Below are positions 18,439-27,197 of a stretch of 64,000 nt of DNA, one piece after another; position 1 is the stretch's first letter, and every line of letters starts with the position of its first letter. The DNA is from Chitinophagales bacterium (GTDB lineage Bacteria > Bacteroidota > Bacteroidia > Chitinophagales > Saprospiraceae): NCBI GenBank assembly GCA_022360175.1, contig JAKSDI010000146.1, positions 1 through 64,000 on the forward strand, in the 5' to 3' direction. The notes below the pieces were generated by a model. That model saw nothing but the letters and a program-made list of their open reading frames with translations, did not search any database and was not told where the DNA came from. The translations under genes and the position numbers were made by a program.

Positions 18439-19212
18439 ATGAAAAAAAATTATACAACAGAAGAAATTGAAGCTTATCTAGAAGGGGCATTAAAACCAGA
18501 TGAGAAGGCTCAATTTGAAGAACAATTAAAAACAGATAATATACTGGCTTCCAGGTTGAAATTACATCAGGAAGTAGATATGGCTTTGACCGATGGCAAG
18601 GCGCTTGATTTACAAAAACTCACTAATCGTTTAGGGGATCAATATTTTACAGAAAATCAATCAAATACCTCGATTGTTAGATTACCATTTTATCGAAGGC
18701 CAATAGCTATTGCAGCTTCCATTGCATTGCTGGTAGCATGCGGTTTTTTGTGGTGGATGATAAATTCTTCCAATACGCTCAGTAATGAAGCGCTTTTTGC
18801 AACTTATTATACACCCTATAATTTTTCTACTATCAATAGGGGAGAAGGGCAAAGTGCTACGACTTATGATCAAGCGATACAAGCATATAATCAGAAAGAT
18901 GTAAGAGCCGCTTCCCGTTTGTTTAGCGCATACCTTCAGGCTAATCCTACTGACACGCGTGCATCTTTTGGGTTGGCTAGTACCTATTTAGAGCAAAATC
19001 CTCCTGCTCTGGAAGCAGCCGCACAGCAATTTCAATTAGTTATTGACGATGGAGAAAATTTATTGGTAGAAAAGGCGAAGTGGTATTTGGCATTGATTCG
19101 CCTTAAGCAAGGTGATATTGCTTCCGCAAAAACATTGCTACAAGCATTACTGAATGCAGAAGATAAACAAATAGCAAGGCAGGCAGAAGATTTGCTAGAT
19201 GAAATGAGGTAA
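18439..19212 (+). CDS. Membrane-anchored TPR protein, putative anti-sigma factor
   Basis: 257 residues from the ATG at 18439, preferred over an upstream in-frame TTG at 18379. The N-terminal part (YTTEEIEAYLEGALKPDEKA) resembles the cytoplasmic sigma-binding segment of Bacteroidota anti-sigma factors; a membrane helix lies at about 88-109 (IAIAASIALLVACGFLWWMI) and two to three TPR units follow on the far side (DQAIQAYNQKDVRAASRLF, ARASFGLASTYLEQ-like). It lies 116 bp after the ECF sigma gene, with which it is probably cotranscribed. Its role as the anti-sigma is inferred from position and layout. Confidence 0.75.
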   Translation: MKKNYTTEEIEAYLEGALKPDEKAQFEEQLKTDNILASRLKLHQEVDMALTDGKALDLQKLTNRLGDQYFTENQSNTSIVRLPFYRRPIAIAASIALLVACGFLWWMINSSNTLSNEALFATYYTPYNFSTINRGEGQSATTYDQAIQAYNQKDVRAASRLFSAYLQANPTDTRASFGLASTYLEQNPPALEAAAQQFQLVIDDGENLLVEKAKWYLALIRLKQGDIASAKTLLQALLNAEDKQIARQAEDLLDEMR

Positions 19213-19233
19213 CCAAGCTCTTGAAAGACATTA

Positions 19234-22200
19234 TTAAGAATGAGTAAAGCGACGTAAGAAGATTCCTGAAATGATAATTAACAGCAAACCCAACCCCCAT
19301 CGCCAGGGAAAATTATAAGCAGGATTGCGTATAGGTTGAGGATCACCTAAAGAAACAAAACCAGACCAATAGAAAGGATGTCGATATTCCAAATTAGCCT
19401 CTTCCAGAAACTTTAATTTGGCAAGTCTCAATGCTTCATCTTTACCCAGTCCTTTGGCTAATCCCTGATAAAATATAGGCATCAGTTGACTGGTCGATTG
19501 ATCATTAACTTTCCACAAACTCATAATTACACTAGGTACTCCAGCATGCATAAAACTTCGTGCCAGGCTGAATACTCCCTCGCCAGCTTCGTATTTACCT
19601 ACTCCTGTTTCACAGGCACTTAGTACTACAAGCTGAGTGTTAAGGTCCATATTAGCTATTTCATAGTGGTACAGGAGGTTTTCTTCAAGTGTATCTGAAA
19701 GGAGATTTGTGAAAATTAAATGACCGTATTGAGTATCTTCAAAATCGGCTTCCCCATGCATAGCTAGATGTAAAATGCCGTAGTTGGAGGCCTGGTCTAA
19801 AAAATAACTTTTGGTCGCTTCGGATGTCGCTTCAAATTGACCATCAAAATGCCGATGGATGGCTTCGATTTCTACTTGGGTAAATTCAAGTTGAGCTACC
19901 CCATTTCTTCGTTGATTGGATCGAATATCTCTTTGTGCCAAAGATTGTTCTGGTTTGTATGGCGGAGCTAGTGCAAGGCATTTATTATTAGTATTTAATG
20001 CCAGGCTCCTTTCCTTATTTTCCTGAAGTAATTTGACCGAATAAGCATAGTGTATTTGATAGCGTTTGATCAAATAAGGCAATTGAGCAAAGTTTTTTTC
20101 GGACTGGTTTACCAAATGACCATTGAGTGCTTCGAATGATAGAGTAGATAAAGTAGCATCAGGTATTATTATCAACTGATCAATATCTGAGTGTAGGTTG
20201 TTGAGTGCTTCTTCGAGCGTATGTTGGTAAACTTGATGGGCTAATTTATTATAATGAATATAAGCTTTTTGAGGAGTATTGTGAAAAGAATGAAGTTGAA
20301 GTAATACTTGATTGAAATTGGATATGGACTTATCTAGAAGAGCTGGTTGAGGCAAGTTGATAAGTTGTATTTGGTCCTTTGTCAAAACAAAAACATAGGC
20401 GTACGCTTCCCCTATAAAGTATTCTAATAAGGCCGTATGATTATCTAATAAGTTTTGACATACATCATCAACATCCAATAGCTTTAGATCATATTTCAAT
20501 TGGTAGTACTGAGGGTAGTCGCGTTCAATTTTTTCCTTTAGTAAAGCTAACTCCATTCGGGAATCAGTCAAATAAGACTCAAATAATTGAAGTTGACTGC
20601 TGTCTTGTTCTTCTCTTGCCTGAGCTACTTTCTTTTTGTAGAAAGCAGCATTAATACTAAGATCTCGTTCAGTTTGTATTAAATCAGGAGGGACATTCAA
20701 CAGCTTTTTGCTAGTCTGCGCTCTAAATGCCTCTAATAACAGTTGAGCTTTACTTTTTTCGGCATAGGCCAATGCATTATATAGGTATGTCTTATCGGAA
20801 GTATGTTCGAATAATTGATAACAGACACTTATTGCAGCTTCATAAATTTGCTTGTATCGCTGGCTCCAAAAGAGCTCATTCTCTTCTAATATATAATCCT
20901 GTCTGAGGCTGTCAGTCCATTGTATTGCCAGTTCATAGGTTTCCAGGCTGGCTATTAAATCTTTAGGTTGTTTAGATAGTTTAGTAAATGCCCGTGCTTT
21001 TGCTTGTAGTGCATCCAGAAAATATATCTTGTCGTAGGTTTTATTCAGTTGAGGATGTGCATAAATATTGATAGGAACCGTACTATCTATCTGATTAAAC
21101 ATAAGCGCTTTTTGATAGTACGATAAAGCAGTCGAATAATCATTTAACTGTTCATGTGCTTTACCAAGGTAATAGAATATACGAGGGCGATGTATTGCTA
21201 CATCAATAGCATTTTTAGATAGTATCTCTGCTTTTTCTAATATACTTATAGCTTGCTGTGGTTGATTTTGTAATAGATGAAGACTACCAATAGTTGTTAA
21301 AGGTAAAAAAGGTACGCTTGTCTCAGGGAGCGCTATTGCCTTGTTGGCATAGATGAAAGCACTGTCATAGAGCTGTAATTCTCGATATATGACTCCAAGC
21401 TGAAAATACAATTCTTCCAAATTTTCGCTATGAGGTTCCGAATGCTCATGTATTTGCTGTTCGCTAGATTTTAAATGTTCTAATGCCTGTTCATACTCTT
21501 TAAGATTCAATAAGACTTTTGCAATGGCTATTTGGTTATAGATCAATTCCTCAGGATTGTTCAATTGCTGATAATATCTGAGCGCATTTCTATAATAATC
21601 CAAGGCTCGCTGATAATCATTCTTCAAGTTGTGAAAGGAAGCAATGTTGTTATAATGATTAGCGATGTAAGAAGAGTCAATAGCTGTTTTATCAACGATT
21701 GATAGATCTAGCTCGAGCGCTTTGGTGGTGATATTAATAGCTTGATCTAAATCTCCTTCCTGATAGTAGATAACTCCCTGGATGTTATAAAGAGTAGCCA
21801 GGACTTCGGGATTAAAAGGATGTTGTTGCCAAAAAGCATCTTCCAGAAATGCCTTTGCTTCTACTATATTACCCAGATAATAATGATTGATAGCCTGCTG
21901 AATATGGCACCAGGCTACATTTTCCCAGGCTTGAGTTTTAATAAGTTGGGGGATTGCTATTTGATAATAGTATATAGAGCTATCAAATTGCTCAAAAGCA
22001 GCAGCTACTTCCGCTTTCTGTTGATAAACTTTCCCCATCAATTCTGAATCAATGGGAAGGTATTGCTGAGCATAGGTGAATGCACCCTCTGCATATTTCG
22101 CTTTGGATTCAAAACTAATATTGTCACAGAGTACTGATAAACGAAGATGGTTCTCAACCAATGATGGCCATAATTGGTGTTTTTTGTAATAAAGATTGGC

Positions 22201-22401
22201 CTGTTTAAATGCTGTTTCCGCAGCTATAAATGTTCCCTTTTTTGATAAACATTCTCCTTCGTTTACCCAACTATGCGCCATACAAGTATCCTGCTCTAGA
22301 AGAGTATCTAGAGCAGGAGTATTGCTTTGAAAACCACTGCACAGAATAGCAGTGATTATACAGGATATGAGTATATAGCTTAGCCGAAGGCTTGGCTTCA
22401 T
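19234..22401 (-). CDS. TPR-CHAT caspase-like protease, membrane-anchored
   Basis: 1055 residues. Signal peptide or N-terminal anchor (about 7-24), then roughly ten TPR units (about 60-470), a helical linker (500-640) and a C-terminal CHAT domain (about 700-1025). The clan CD catalytic pair is visible: H882 in LHLAMHG and C930 in VVLSACETG, followed by GEGVFSLARSFMHAGVPSV, the usual CHAT signature. A C-terminal membrane helix (about 1031-1047) ends in RRFTHS. CHAT proteins are separase/caspase relatives that cleave partner proteins after TPR-mediated recognition. Two small paralogous genes lie directly upstream in the same operon (25 and 95 bp away), and the convergent sigma/anti-sigma pair faces its 3' end. 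Confidence 0.9.
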   Translation of the reverse strand: MKPSLRLSYILISCIITAILCSGFQSNTPALDTLLEQDTCMAHSWVNEGECLSKKGTFIAAETAFKQANLYYKKHQLWPSLVENHLRLSVLCDNISFESKAKYAEGAFTYAQQYLPIDSELMGKVYQQKAEVAAAFEQFDSSIYYYQIAIPQLIKTQAWENVAWCHIQQAINHYYLGNIVEAKAFLEDAFWQQHPFNPEVLATLYNIQGVIYYQEGDLDQAINITTKALELDLSIVDKTAIDSSYIANHYNNIASFHNLKNDYQRALDYYRNALRYYQQLNNPEELIYNQIAIAKVLLNLKEYEQALEHLKSSEQQIHEHSEPHSENLEELYFQLGVIYRELQLYDSAFIYANKAIALPETSVPFLPLTTIGSLHLLQNQPQQAISILEKAEILSKNAIDVAIHRPRIFYYLGKAHEQLNDYSTALSYYQKALMFNQIDSTVPINIYAHPQLNKTYDKIYFLDALQAKARAFTKLSKQPKDLIASLETYELAIQWTDSLRQDYILEENELFWSQRYKQIYEAAISVCYQLFEHTSDKTYLYNALAYAEKSKAQLLLEAFRAQTSKKLLNVPPDLIQTERDLSINAAFYKKKVAQAREEQDSSQLQLFESYLTDSRMELALLKEKIERDYPQYYQLKYDLKLLDVDDVCQNLLDNHTALLEYFIGEAYAYVFVLTKDQIQLINLPQPALLDKSISNFNQVLLQLHSFHNTPQKAYIHYNKLAHQVYQHTLEEALNNLHSDIDQLIIIPDATLSTLSFEALNGHLVNQSEKNFAQLPYLIKRYQIHYAYSVKLLQENKERSLALNTNNKCLALAPPYKPEQSLAQRDIRSNQRRNGVAQLEFTQVEIEAIHRHFDGQFEATSEATKSYFLDQASNYGILHLAMHGEADFEDTQYGHLIFTNLLSDTLEENLLYHYEIANMDLNTQLVVLSACETGVGKYEAGEGVFSLARSFMHAGVPSVIMSLWKVNDQSTSQLMPIFYQGLAKGLGKDEALRLAKLKFLEEANLEYRHPFYWSGFVSLGDPQPIRNPAYNFPWRWGLGLLLIIISGIFLRRFTHS

Positions 22402-22426
22402 ATGGAGTAATAAATTATCGTGTTAT

Positions 22427-22735
22427 TTAAGCTTCGTCTAATGGTACATTAGTATACTGGTATACATTGCCACCTCTTCTCAACGTAACATCTACAGTAT
22501 TTGCCTTAGTAGACTCGTTAACTTCTGGTGTGCAAAACCCAATAGTGTTCCCTGGCCCGGTACCTTCATATTGAAGATAACCATTTGATGGAAATACTAA
22601 GCCAGCGAAAGATAAGGAAATTAAGTCTGTTTGTTCTACATTATATGGTGGCGGGGCAGTTGAAAATGTAACTAATGTATCACTACCTGTCATACGTGTT
22701 TTAACGGTGACTTTCGAAATAATAGGCCTGGCCAT
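22427..22735 (-). CDS. Small conserved-looking protein paired with CHAT gene (B)
   Basis: 102 residues, no signal peptide, mostly beta strands. It is a paralog of the gene at 22806: both start with M-x-R-x-ISKVxxKTR and end in TVxVxxxRG-x(3-4)-Y/VxxVPL. It carries a central PPPYNV loop and a single Cys. No known family recognised. It lies 25 bp upstream of the CHAT-protease gene on the same strand, so it is a good candidate partner, inhibitor or substrate of that enzyme. Confidence 0.65.
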   Translation of the reverse strand: MARPIISKVTVKTRMTGSDTLVTFSTAPPPYNVEQTDLISLSFAGLVFPSNGYLQYEGTGPGNTIGFCTPEVNESTKANTVDVTLRRGGNVYQYTNVPLDEA

Positions 22736-22805
22736 GGTAAATGGATTTAGGTGTTAAAAGATAAGAATTAATTCAAATTTGCTTTATTGGTGAATTTACT
22801 CACCG

Positions 22806-23096
22806 CTATAAATATTCTAAAGGTACATTTGTCGATCCTCGATTGATATGTACATTGACAGTAGATTGACCTTCAGGGTAGCTTAAATCTGTTGTTTGAT
22901 AGGTTATTTTACCTTCAGCAGTATTAATGTGCCTTAATTCGCCCTGAGCTGGAAATCGCGAATTGCTTTCATCATTAAAAGTTAGCCATACCTGGGCGGT
23001 ACTTCTTATTGTCCCTGAACTGAGAAGAATGAAAACTTCTACATCATCTCTAACTCTTCTGGTTTTAATTTGAACCTTAGAAATAACTCTGGACAT
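22806..23096 (-). CDS. Small conserved-looking protein paired with CHAT gene (A)
   Basis: 96 residues from the ATG at 23096; the longer frame reaching 23171 would overlap the end of the MaoC gene and adds a sequence unlike the paralog, so the inner start is chosen. MSRVISKVQIKTR and a STVNVHINRG ending match the paralog at 22427. Predicted all-beta, soluble. It is first of the small-protein, small-protein, CHAT row. Function unknown. Confidence 0.62.
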   Translation of the reverse strand: MSRVISKVQIKTRRVRDDVEVFILLSSGTIRSTAQVWLTFNDESNSRFPAQGELRHINTAEGKITYQTTDLSYPEGQSTVNVHINRGSTNVPLEYL

Positions 23097-23167
23097 TTTT
23101 ATGGTTTTAGTTGTGAACGATTGTAGTTGACACTCATTTATGTGGATTCGAAATAAAAGGATACCCT

Positions 23168-24016
23168 TCAACAGAAAGAAAATACTCCTTCCACGTTTAT
23201 TTTTTGGCTGGACTTATCTATTAACTGGAAATTACAGGCTTTTTTTTCCATGCGATCGATTATCAATTTTTGACTACTGGGTAGGTAAACAGGCGCTTTA
23301 AATTTTGTATTTACTGCTATTACAGGACTACCCGCCCATTCTTCTATTTCTTTAGCGAGCATACTAATCGTACACCACCCATGCAGTATCGGGCGCTTGA
23401 ACCCGGCCAGTTTTGCAAATAAATATTGAGTATGTATAGGATTATGATCACCAGAAGCTTTGGCATATTCCCTTCCTAATTTGGCTGGGAAATCGAATTC
23501 CATTATGTGATGAGCATTGATGGTAGATTCACTGTAAACGCTTGTTTTCTTTTTAACTTTTTTCTGCTTCCTTACAGCAATATACACACTTTTGCACAAT
23601 GCAACACAATTCCCTTTTTGTAGAAAACGAACATCAAATTGGATAGGCAATGATCCTTCTTTTTTATAGAGCACTTCGACAGAAGTTTCTATGTCGAAAG
23701 CCTCATTAAAATCGAATGGATTAATTTGTTCTAATTGATTTTCTGCATGGACCAGCCCAGGGATGGCAATAGTGAACTCAGAGGACAACATAGATGCCAG
23801 TTGTGCCCGTTGTGCAAGAATGTATAAAAACAACAATGGATTTTGTTGAGCAAAACCAGTAAAGCGGGCATAAGATGCCAGTAGCTTTTTATCTATACAA
23901 ACCTTGTTGTAGTTATGCTGGAAATTAATGCCTGAAGGCTTGATCTTTTTTCCTCTCCAGATAGAGGACAAAGCAGCGAGGCGCATCTCTGATAATAAAG
24001 GTAATGTTCCTTCCAT
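23168..24016 (-). CDS. MaoC-like double hot-dog dehydratase
   Basis: 282 residues. The C-terminal half has the hydratase-2 signature YAKASGDHNPIHTQYLFAK (about 184-202) with the catalytic Asp and His, then GFKRPILHGWCTISM. The N-terminal half (about 30-150) is a degenerate hot-dog, so the protein is a double hot-dog of the R-specific enoyl-CoA/ACP hydratase kind used in fatty-acid or polyketide metabolism. No acyl-chain genes lie nearby. It sits 71 bp upstream of the small-protein/CHAT operon on the same strand and could be read into it. Confidence 0.85.
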   Translation of the reverse strand: MEGTLPLLSEMRLAALSSIWRGKKIKPSGINFQHNYNKVCIDKKLLASYARFTGFAQQNPLLFLYILAQRAQLASMLSSEFTIAIPGLVHAENQLEQINPFDFNEAFDIETSVEVLYKKEGSLPIQFDVRFLQKGNCVALCKSVYIAVRKQKKVKKKTSVYSESTINAHHIMEFDFPAKLGREYAKASGDHNPIHTQYLFAKLAGFKRPILHGWCTISMLAKEIEEWAGSPVIAVNTKFKAPVYLPSSQKLIIDRMEKKACNFQLIDKSSQKINVEGVFSFC

Positions 24017-24120
24017 GAATATTGTGATTTACATGCTGACTATTGATGTAAATAAAAGAAGAGAAGTTCCCTTTAAAATAAGATCATTTAATAATATTGA
24101 GTAGATATCAGTTCAAAGGC

Positions 24121-24396
24121 TTATTTTAATTCTTTTACCCGAATAATCTTCACCGGGCAATTTTCTGCGGCCTTTACATTCGCATCGTATTCTAGCCAGG
24201 GAAGTTCTTTTAGGTAATAATCTCCACGCTGACGACTTTTGCGCAGGTAGCTTTTGCCATCTGTTTTAGAAATGACCCAATGTTCTGGTGCTGCCTCTAC
24301 ACAAGCATTACACCCTATACACTTATGGCGCAGGAAACTAATTTGTATTTGGCTCAACTTTATAAAGTTTATCAGATGGACGAATTTTTTCCTCAA
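24121..24396 (-). CDS. Single-cluster [4Fe-4S] ferredoxin
   Basis: 91 residues if read from the ATG at 24396, 78 if from an in-frame TTG at 24357. The cluster ligands are C26, C29 and C32 (CIGCNAC) with C80 in ENCPVKII, the pattern of a monocluster 4Fe-4S ferredoxin. The first 20 residues overlap the 3' end of the U32-family gene in another frame, so the shorter start is more likely. Translational coupling to the U32 protein suggests it donates electrons to, or is needed for, that enzyme; this is inferred from the arrangement. Confidence 0.85.
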   Translation of the reverse strand: MRKKFVHLINFIKLSQIQISFLRHKCIGCNACVEAAPEHWVISKTDGKSYLRKSRQRGDYYLKELPWLEYDANVKAAENCPVKIIRVKELK

Positions 24397-25576
24397 CAGG
24401 CATAGAAAAGTGTACGCCTCGACGAGAAATAACTTCTACAGGAGCTGCTTCCAGGTGTAGAGAGCTCACTTTAGTACGTACGTATCCTGTTGTAGGGCCA
24501 GTGATGATGACTTCATCTCCTACCTTTAGTTCGCCAGATTGTAATTTGAATTCTCCAACTCCAATTCCACTAAAGTATTTTACCCCGGTACCAAGATATA
24601 CCTTACGTTCTTTTGCTACAGAGCCCGGCTGATCGGTCCATTCTCCCATTTTTTTGCCTAGGTAGTAGCCTCCCCAAAAACCACGATTGTAAACGGTAGA
24701 AAGGCATTCCATCCATTCCTCTACTTTTGCTGCAGAATAAGTGCCTGCTGCAATAGCATCGAGCGCTTCGCGATAGCATTTGGTGACTTCATATACATAT
24801 TCAGGCCCCTTGCTTCTGCCTTCTATTTTGTATACCCCAACTCCGGCTTCTACTAATTTGTCCAAAAAGCCAATCGTATTCAGGTCTTTAGGTGACATGA
24901 TATACTCATTGTCAATCAATAATTCATTGCCTTCTTCATCCTTAACGGTATAGGTACGGCGACAATTTTGCTTACAGGCTCCTCGATTAGCAGAAGAATT
25001 GTGTGTATGTAAGCTGAGGTAGCATTTGCCGGAAACGGCCATACAGAGCGCACCATGTACAAAAGTCTCGATCTGAACAGGATTGCCAGAAGGCCCACAA
25101 ATATTTTGTTGCTCAATACCCCGGCAAATAGTAGCTACTTGAGAAAGGGTTAGTTCTCGAGATAAAACCATTACCTCTGCAAACTGAGCATAAAATTTAA
25201 CTGCTTCTATATTGGTAATATTGGCTTGTGTAGATAGATGTACCTTAACTCCTTTTTCCTTTGCATAGAGCATTACACCTGGTTCCATGGCAATGACTGC
25301 ATCAATCTGGTGTTCTGCTGCGGCATCAATAATACGGCGCATCAGAGATAGGTCATGATCGTATAATACCGTATTAAGTGTGATATAGGTTCGAACATTA
25401 GCACTCCTACAAGTACGGCTTATTTCTTCCAGGTCTGCCAAGGTGAAATTGTTTGCAGAGCGGGCACGCATGTTCAATTGCTCTATACCGAAATATACTG
25501 CATTTGCTCCGGCATCAATAGCTGCACGCAGAGAATCAAAAGAGCCAGCAGGGGCAAGGAGTTCTGTTCTAGACAT
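24338..25576 (-). CDS. Peptidase U32-family protein, TrhP/YegQ-like tRNA hydroxylation factor
   Basis: 412 residues from the ATG at 25576 (MSRTELLAPAGSFD fits the family start better than the ATG eight codons earlier). The U32 signature ETFVHGALCMAVSGKCYLS lies near 178-196, followed by the Cys cluster (RGACKQNCRR) that binds an iron-sulfur centre in this family. A C-terminal beta-barrel (about 330-412, VGDEVIITGPTTGYV) is also typical. Close relatives act in prephenate-dependent 5-hydroxylation of uridine 34 in tRNA (TrhP) or in related 23S rRNA and ubiquinone hydroxylations. The overlapping ferredoxin gene fits an Fe-S-dependent reaction. The exact RNA target is not certain. Confidence 0.87.
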   Translation of the reverse strand: MSRTELLAPAGSFDSLRAAIDAGANAVYFGIEQLNMRARSANNFTLADLEEISRTCRSANVRTYITLNTVLYDHDLSLMRRIIDAAAEHQIDAVIAMEPGVMLYAKEKGVKVHLSTQANITNIEAVKFYAQFAEVMVLSRELTLSQVATICRGIEQQNICGPSGNPVQIETFVHGALCMAVSGKCYLSLHTHNSSANRGACKQNCRRTYTVKDEEGNELLIDNEYIMSPKDLNTIGFLDKLVEAGVGVYKIEGRSKGPEYVYEVTKCYREALDAIAAGTYSAAKVEEWMECLSTVYNRGFWGGYYLGKKMGEWTDQPGSVAKERKVYLGTGVKYFSGIGVGEFKLQSGELKVGDEVIITGPTTGYVRTKVSSLHLEAAPVEVISRRGVHFSMPVEEKIRPSDKLYKVEPNTN

Positions 25577-25600
25577 GACCTTAAAAGTTTTAGGGCGCAA

Positions 25601-25976
25601 AGATAAAGAGATTTGGGTAAATAAAGGAGTGGTTTGAATGTGAATAGTAATTGGTGAATAGTGATATCCTAACTACGCTTATCAGTTATGTTGGGTGAAA
25701 GGTGATTGGTGAATAGTGATTGGGGGGGGAGAGCAATTTCGGGTTTCGCATATGTGCTCTTGATCTTTCCGTTTCGGTTTTTCAGATTTTGAACTTCGAA
25801 AATGCAATCCCCATCATCCATCGTACATCGTACACCCCACATCGTACACCCTACATCGTACACCCTACATCGTACACCCTACATCGTACACCCTACATCG
25901 TACACCCTACATCGTACACCACCCACCGGCCATCGTACATTCTATACCATGCAACTTCATTATAAAATCCGTATTT
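25601..25976. other. Noncoding region with tandem and dispersed short repeats
   Basis: No gene. A 15-bp direct repeat TTGGTGAATAGTGAT occurs at 25651-25665 and 25706-25720, a G8 run follows at about 25723-25730, and a 14-bp tandem repeat occupies 25825-25922. Several open frames across it only translate the repeat. Confidence 0.6.
25825..25922. repeat. 14-bp tandem repeat, 7 copies
   Basis: Seven consecutive copies of ACATCGTACACCCT start at 25825, 25839, 25853, 25867, 25881, 25895 and 25909; the outer copies carry a base change. There are no spacers, so it is not a CRISPR. It sits upstream of the Uma2 gene and is likely to vary in copy number between strains. Confidence 0.9.
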
Positions 25977-25997
25977 TTGAGTACACAGATATGGATT

Positions 25998-26570
25998 ATG
26001 ACAAAAAATACCGATTACAAATTGAAAACTTACCGTTTTACCACTGAAGCATATCATCAGTTGGGAGCGGCAGGTATTTTGCCAGAAGACAAGCGCGTTG
26101 AACTGATAAATGGAGAAATTATAGAAATGAGCCCTATTAATAGTCGTCATGCAGGTACTGTGAATCTACTTAGTAGACTGTTGAACCAGCATTTGAGCAT
26201 GCAGTATATACTTAGTGTACAGAATCCTATACATATAGAAGAATACTCTGAACCAGAACCTGATCTGGCCATTCTTTCTTACAGAGAAGATTTTTATTCA
26301 AAGTCACATCCTAGGCCCAAAGAAGTTGTAATACTTATAGAAGTGGCTGATACTTCTTTGGAAAAAGACCGTTTGGTGAAACTGCCATTATATGCAGCAG
26401 CAGAGATTCAGGAAGTGTGGATTGTTAACTTACCAGAACAACAGGTAGAAATTTATACCCATCCGGTAAATGAACGATATACTCAATTGATCACCCACCA
26501 AAGAACAGATACTATAGAGCATCAATTGGCCGGAACCTTAAAAGTAGAACAGATTATTATTGAAGAGTAG
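25998..26570 (+). CDS. Uma2-family (DUF820) PD-(D/E)xK nuclease-fold protein
   Basis: 190 residues from the ATG at 25998; an in-frame TTG at 25977 lies closer to the repeats and is less likely. Family motifs: RVELINGEIIEMSPI (about 29-43), PEPDLAIL with the conserved Asp, IEVADTSLEKDR..K (active-site Glu/Asp/Lys region) and LYAAAEIQEVWIV. Uma2 proteins have a restriction-endonuclease fold and are very common in cyanobacteria and some Bacteroidota; their substrate is not established. Single gene. Confidence 0.88.
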   Translation: MTKNTDYKLKTYRFTTEAYHQLGAAGILPEDKRVELINGEIIEMSPINSRHAGTVNLLSRLLNQHLSMQYILSVQNPIHIEEYSEPEPDLAILSYREDFYSKSHPRPKEVVILIEVADTSLEKDRLVKLPLYAAAEIQEVWIVNLPEQQVEIYTHPVNERYTQLITHQRTDTIEHQLAGTLKVEQIIIEE

Positions 26571-26612
26571 GAAAACTTCTTGTAATCCCTTTTATAACTA
26601 GCATATTTACAG

Positions 26613-26704
26613 TATCTTTGTGCTTCCAAAAGCGGATAATGAAATTTTATTGAAACTTTTTTTCGCAGAAAGTTTTTATAAAAAATAAGAAAGACTTATC
26701 TTTG
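26613..26704 (+). promoter_or_regulatory. Two -7 boxes upstream of tRNA-Arg
   Basis: TATCTTTG occurs at 26613-26620 and again at 26697-26704; both match the Bacteroidota consensus TAnnTTTG exactly. The second is 31 bp before the mature tRNA start and is the likely main promoter of the tRNA. No strong -33 TTG was identified for either. Confidence 0.65.
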
Positions 26705-26735
26705 CATCCGCTTTGAGCAAATAAGTAATATAATT

Positions 26736-26809
26736 GGCTCCGTAGCTCAACTGGATAGAGTACCTGACTACGGATCAGGCGGTTGAAGGTTCGAATCCTT
26801 CCGGAGTCA
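26736..26809 (+). tRNA. tRNA-Arg (anticodon ACG)
   Basis: A full cloverleaf: acceptor GGCTCCG/CGGAGTC (one G-U), D-stem GCTC/GAGT, anticodon stem CCTGA/TCAGG with loop CTACGGA giving anticodon ACG (read as ICG), T-arm GAAGG TTCGAAT CCTTC. Discriminator A at 26809; CCA is not encoded. Confidence 0.96.
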
Positions 26810-26826
26810 CTAATCTTTTAAGAATT

Positions 26827-26875
26827 AAAGCTCAATGTCCGAGCATAAAAGCGGTACGTTGAGCTTTTTATTTGA
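26827..26875 (+). terminator. Rho-independent terminator after tRNA-Arg
   Basis: AAAGCTCAATGT pairs with ACGTTGAGCTTT (one G-U) around a 17-nt loop, followed by TTTATTT. It separates the tRNA from the ribosomal-protein operon. Confidence 0.85.
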
Positions 26876-26923
26876 GAATCGATCAGAAGGTATAAGCCTT
26901 GATCAGTACTAAATTGAGCTGAG

Positions 26924-27172
26924 ATGTCTAAGATTTGTCAGTTAACTGGAAAGCGCCCTGTATCGGGCAATAATGTGTCTCACTCGAACCGTAAGACCAA
27001 GCGTCGCTTCCTGCCAAACCTTCATAAGAAGCGTTTCTTTATTCCTGAAAAAGGAGAATGGGTTACGTTGAAGGTTTCTGCTCATGCCATGCGTTCAATT
27101 GATAAGCTTGGCGTTTATGAGTATCTGAAGCAGCAGAAGAAGAAAGGTTTCGATGTAGGCATCGATTTATAA
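26924..27172 (+). CDS. rpmB: Ribosomal protein bL28
   Basis: 82 residues, usual length. N-terminus [21 protein letters not shown] and the [13 protein letters not shown] segment are diagnostic of bL28. Only one cysteine (C5) remains, so it is the zinc-free form. First gene of rpmB-rpmG-DUF4295, an order typical of Bacteroidota. Confidence 0.98.
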   Translation: MSKICQLTGKRPVSGNNVSHSNRKTKRRFLPNLHKKRFFIPEKGEWVTLKVSAHAMRSIDKLGVYEYLKQQKKKGFDVGIDL

Positions 27173-27197
27173 GCAATCATCTTAAAAGCGAAGAATA

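Noticed and set aside
25825-25922. Possible CRISPR array
   Set aside because: Units are contiguous without spacers and only 14 bp; no cas genes are present.
25720-26150. Frames on both strands translating VHPTSYTLHRTPY-type repeats
   Set aside because: They are products of the 14-bp tandem repeat.
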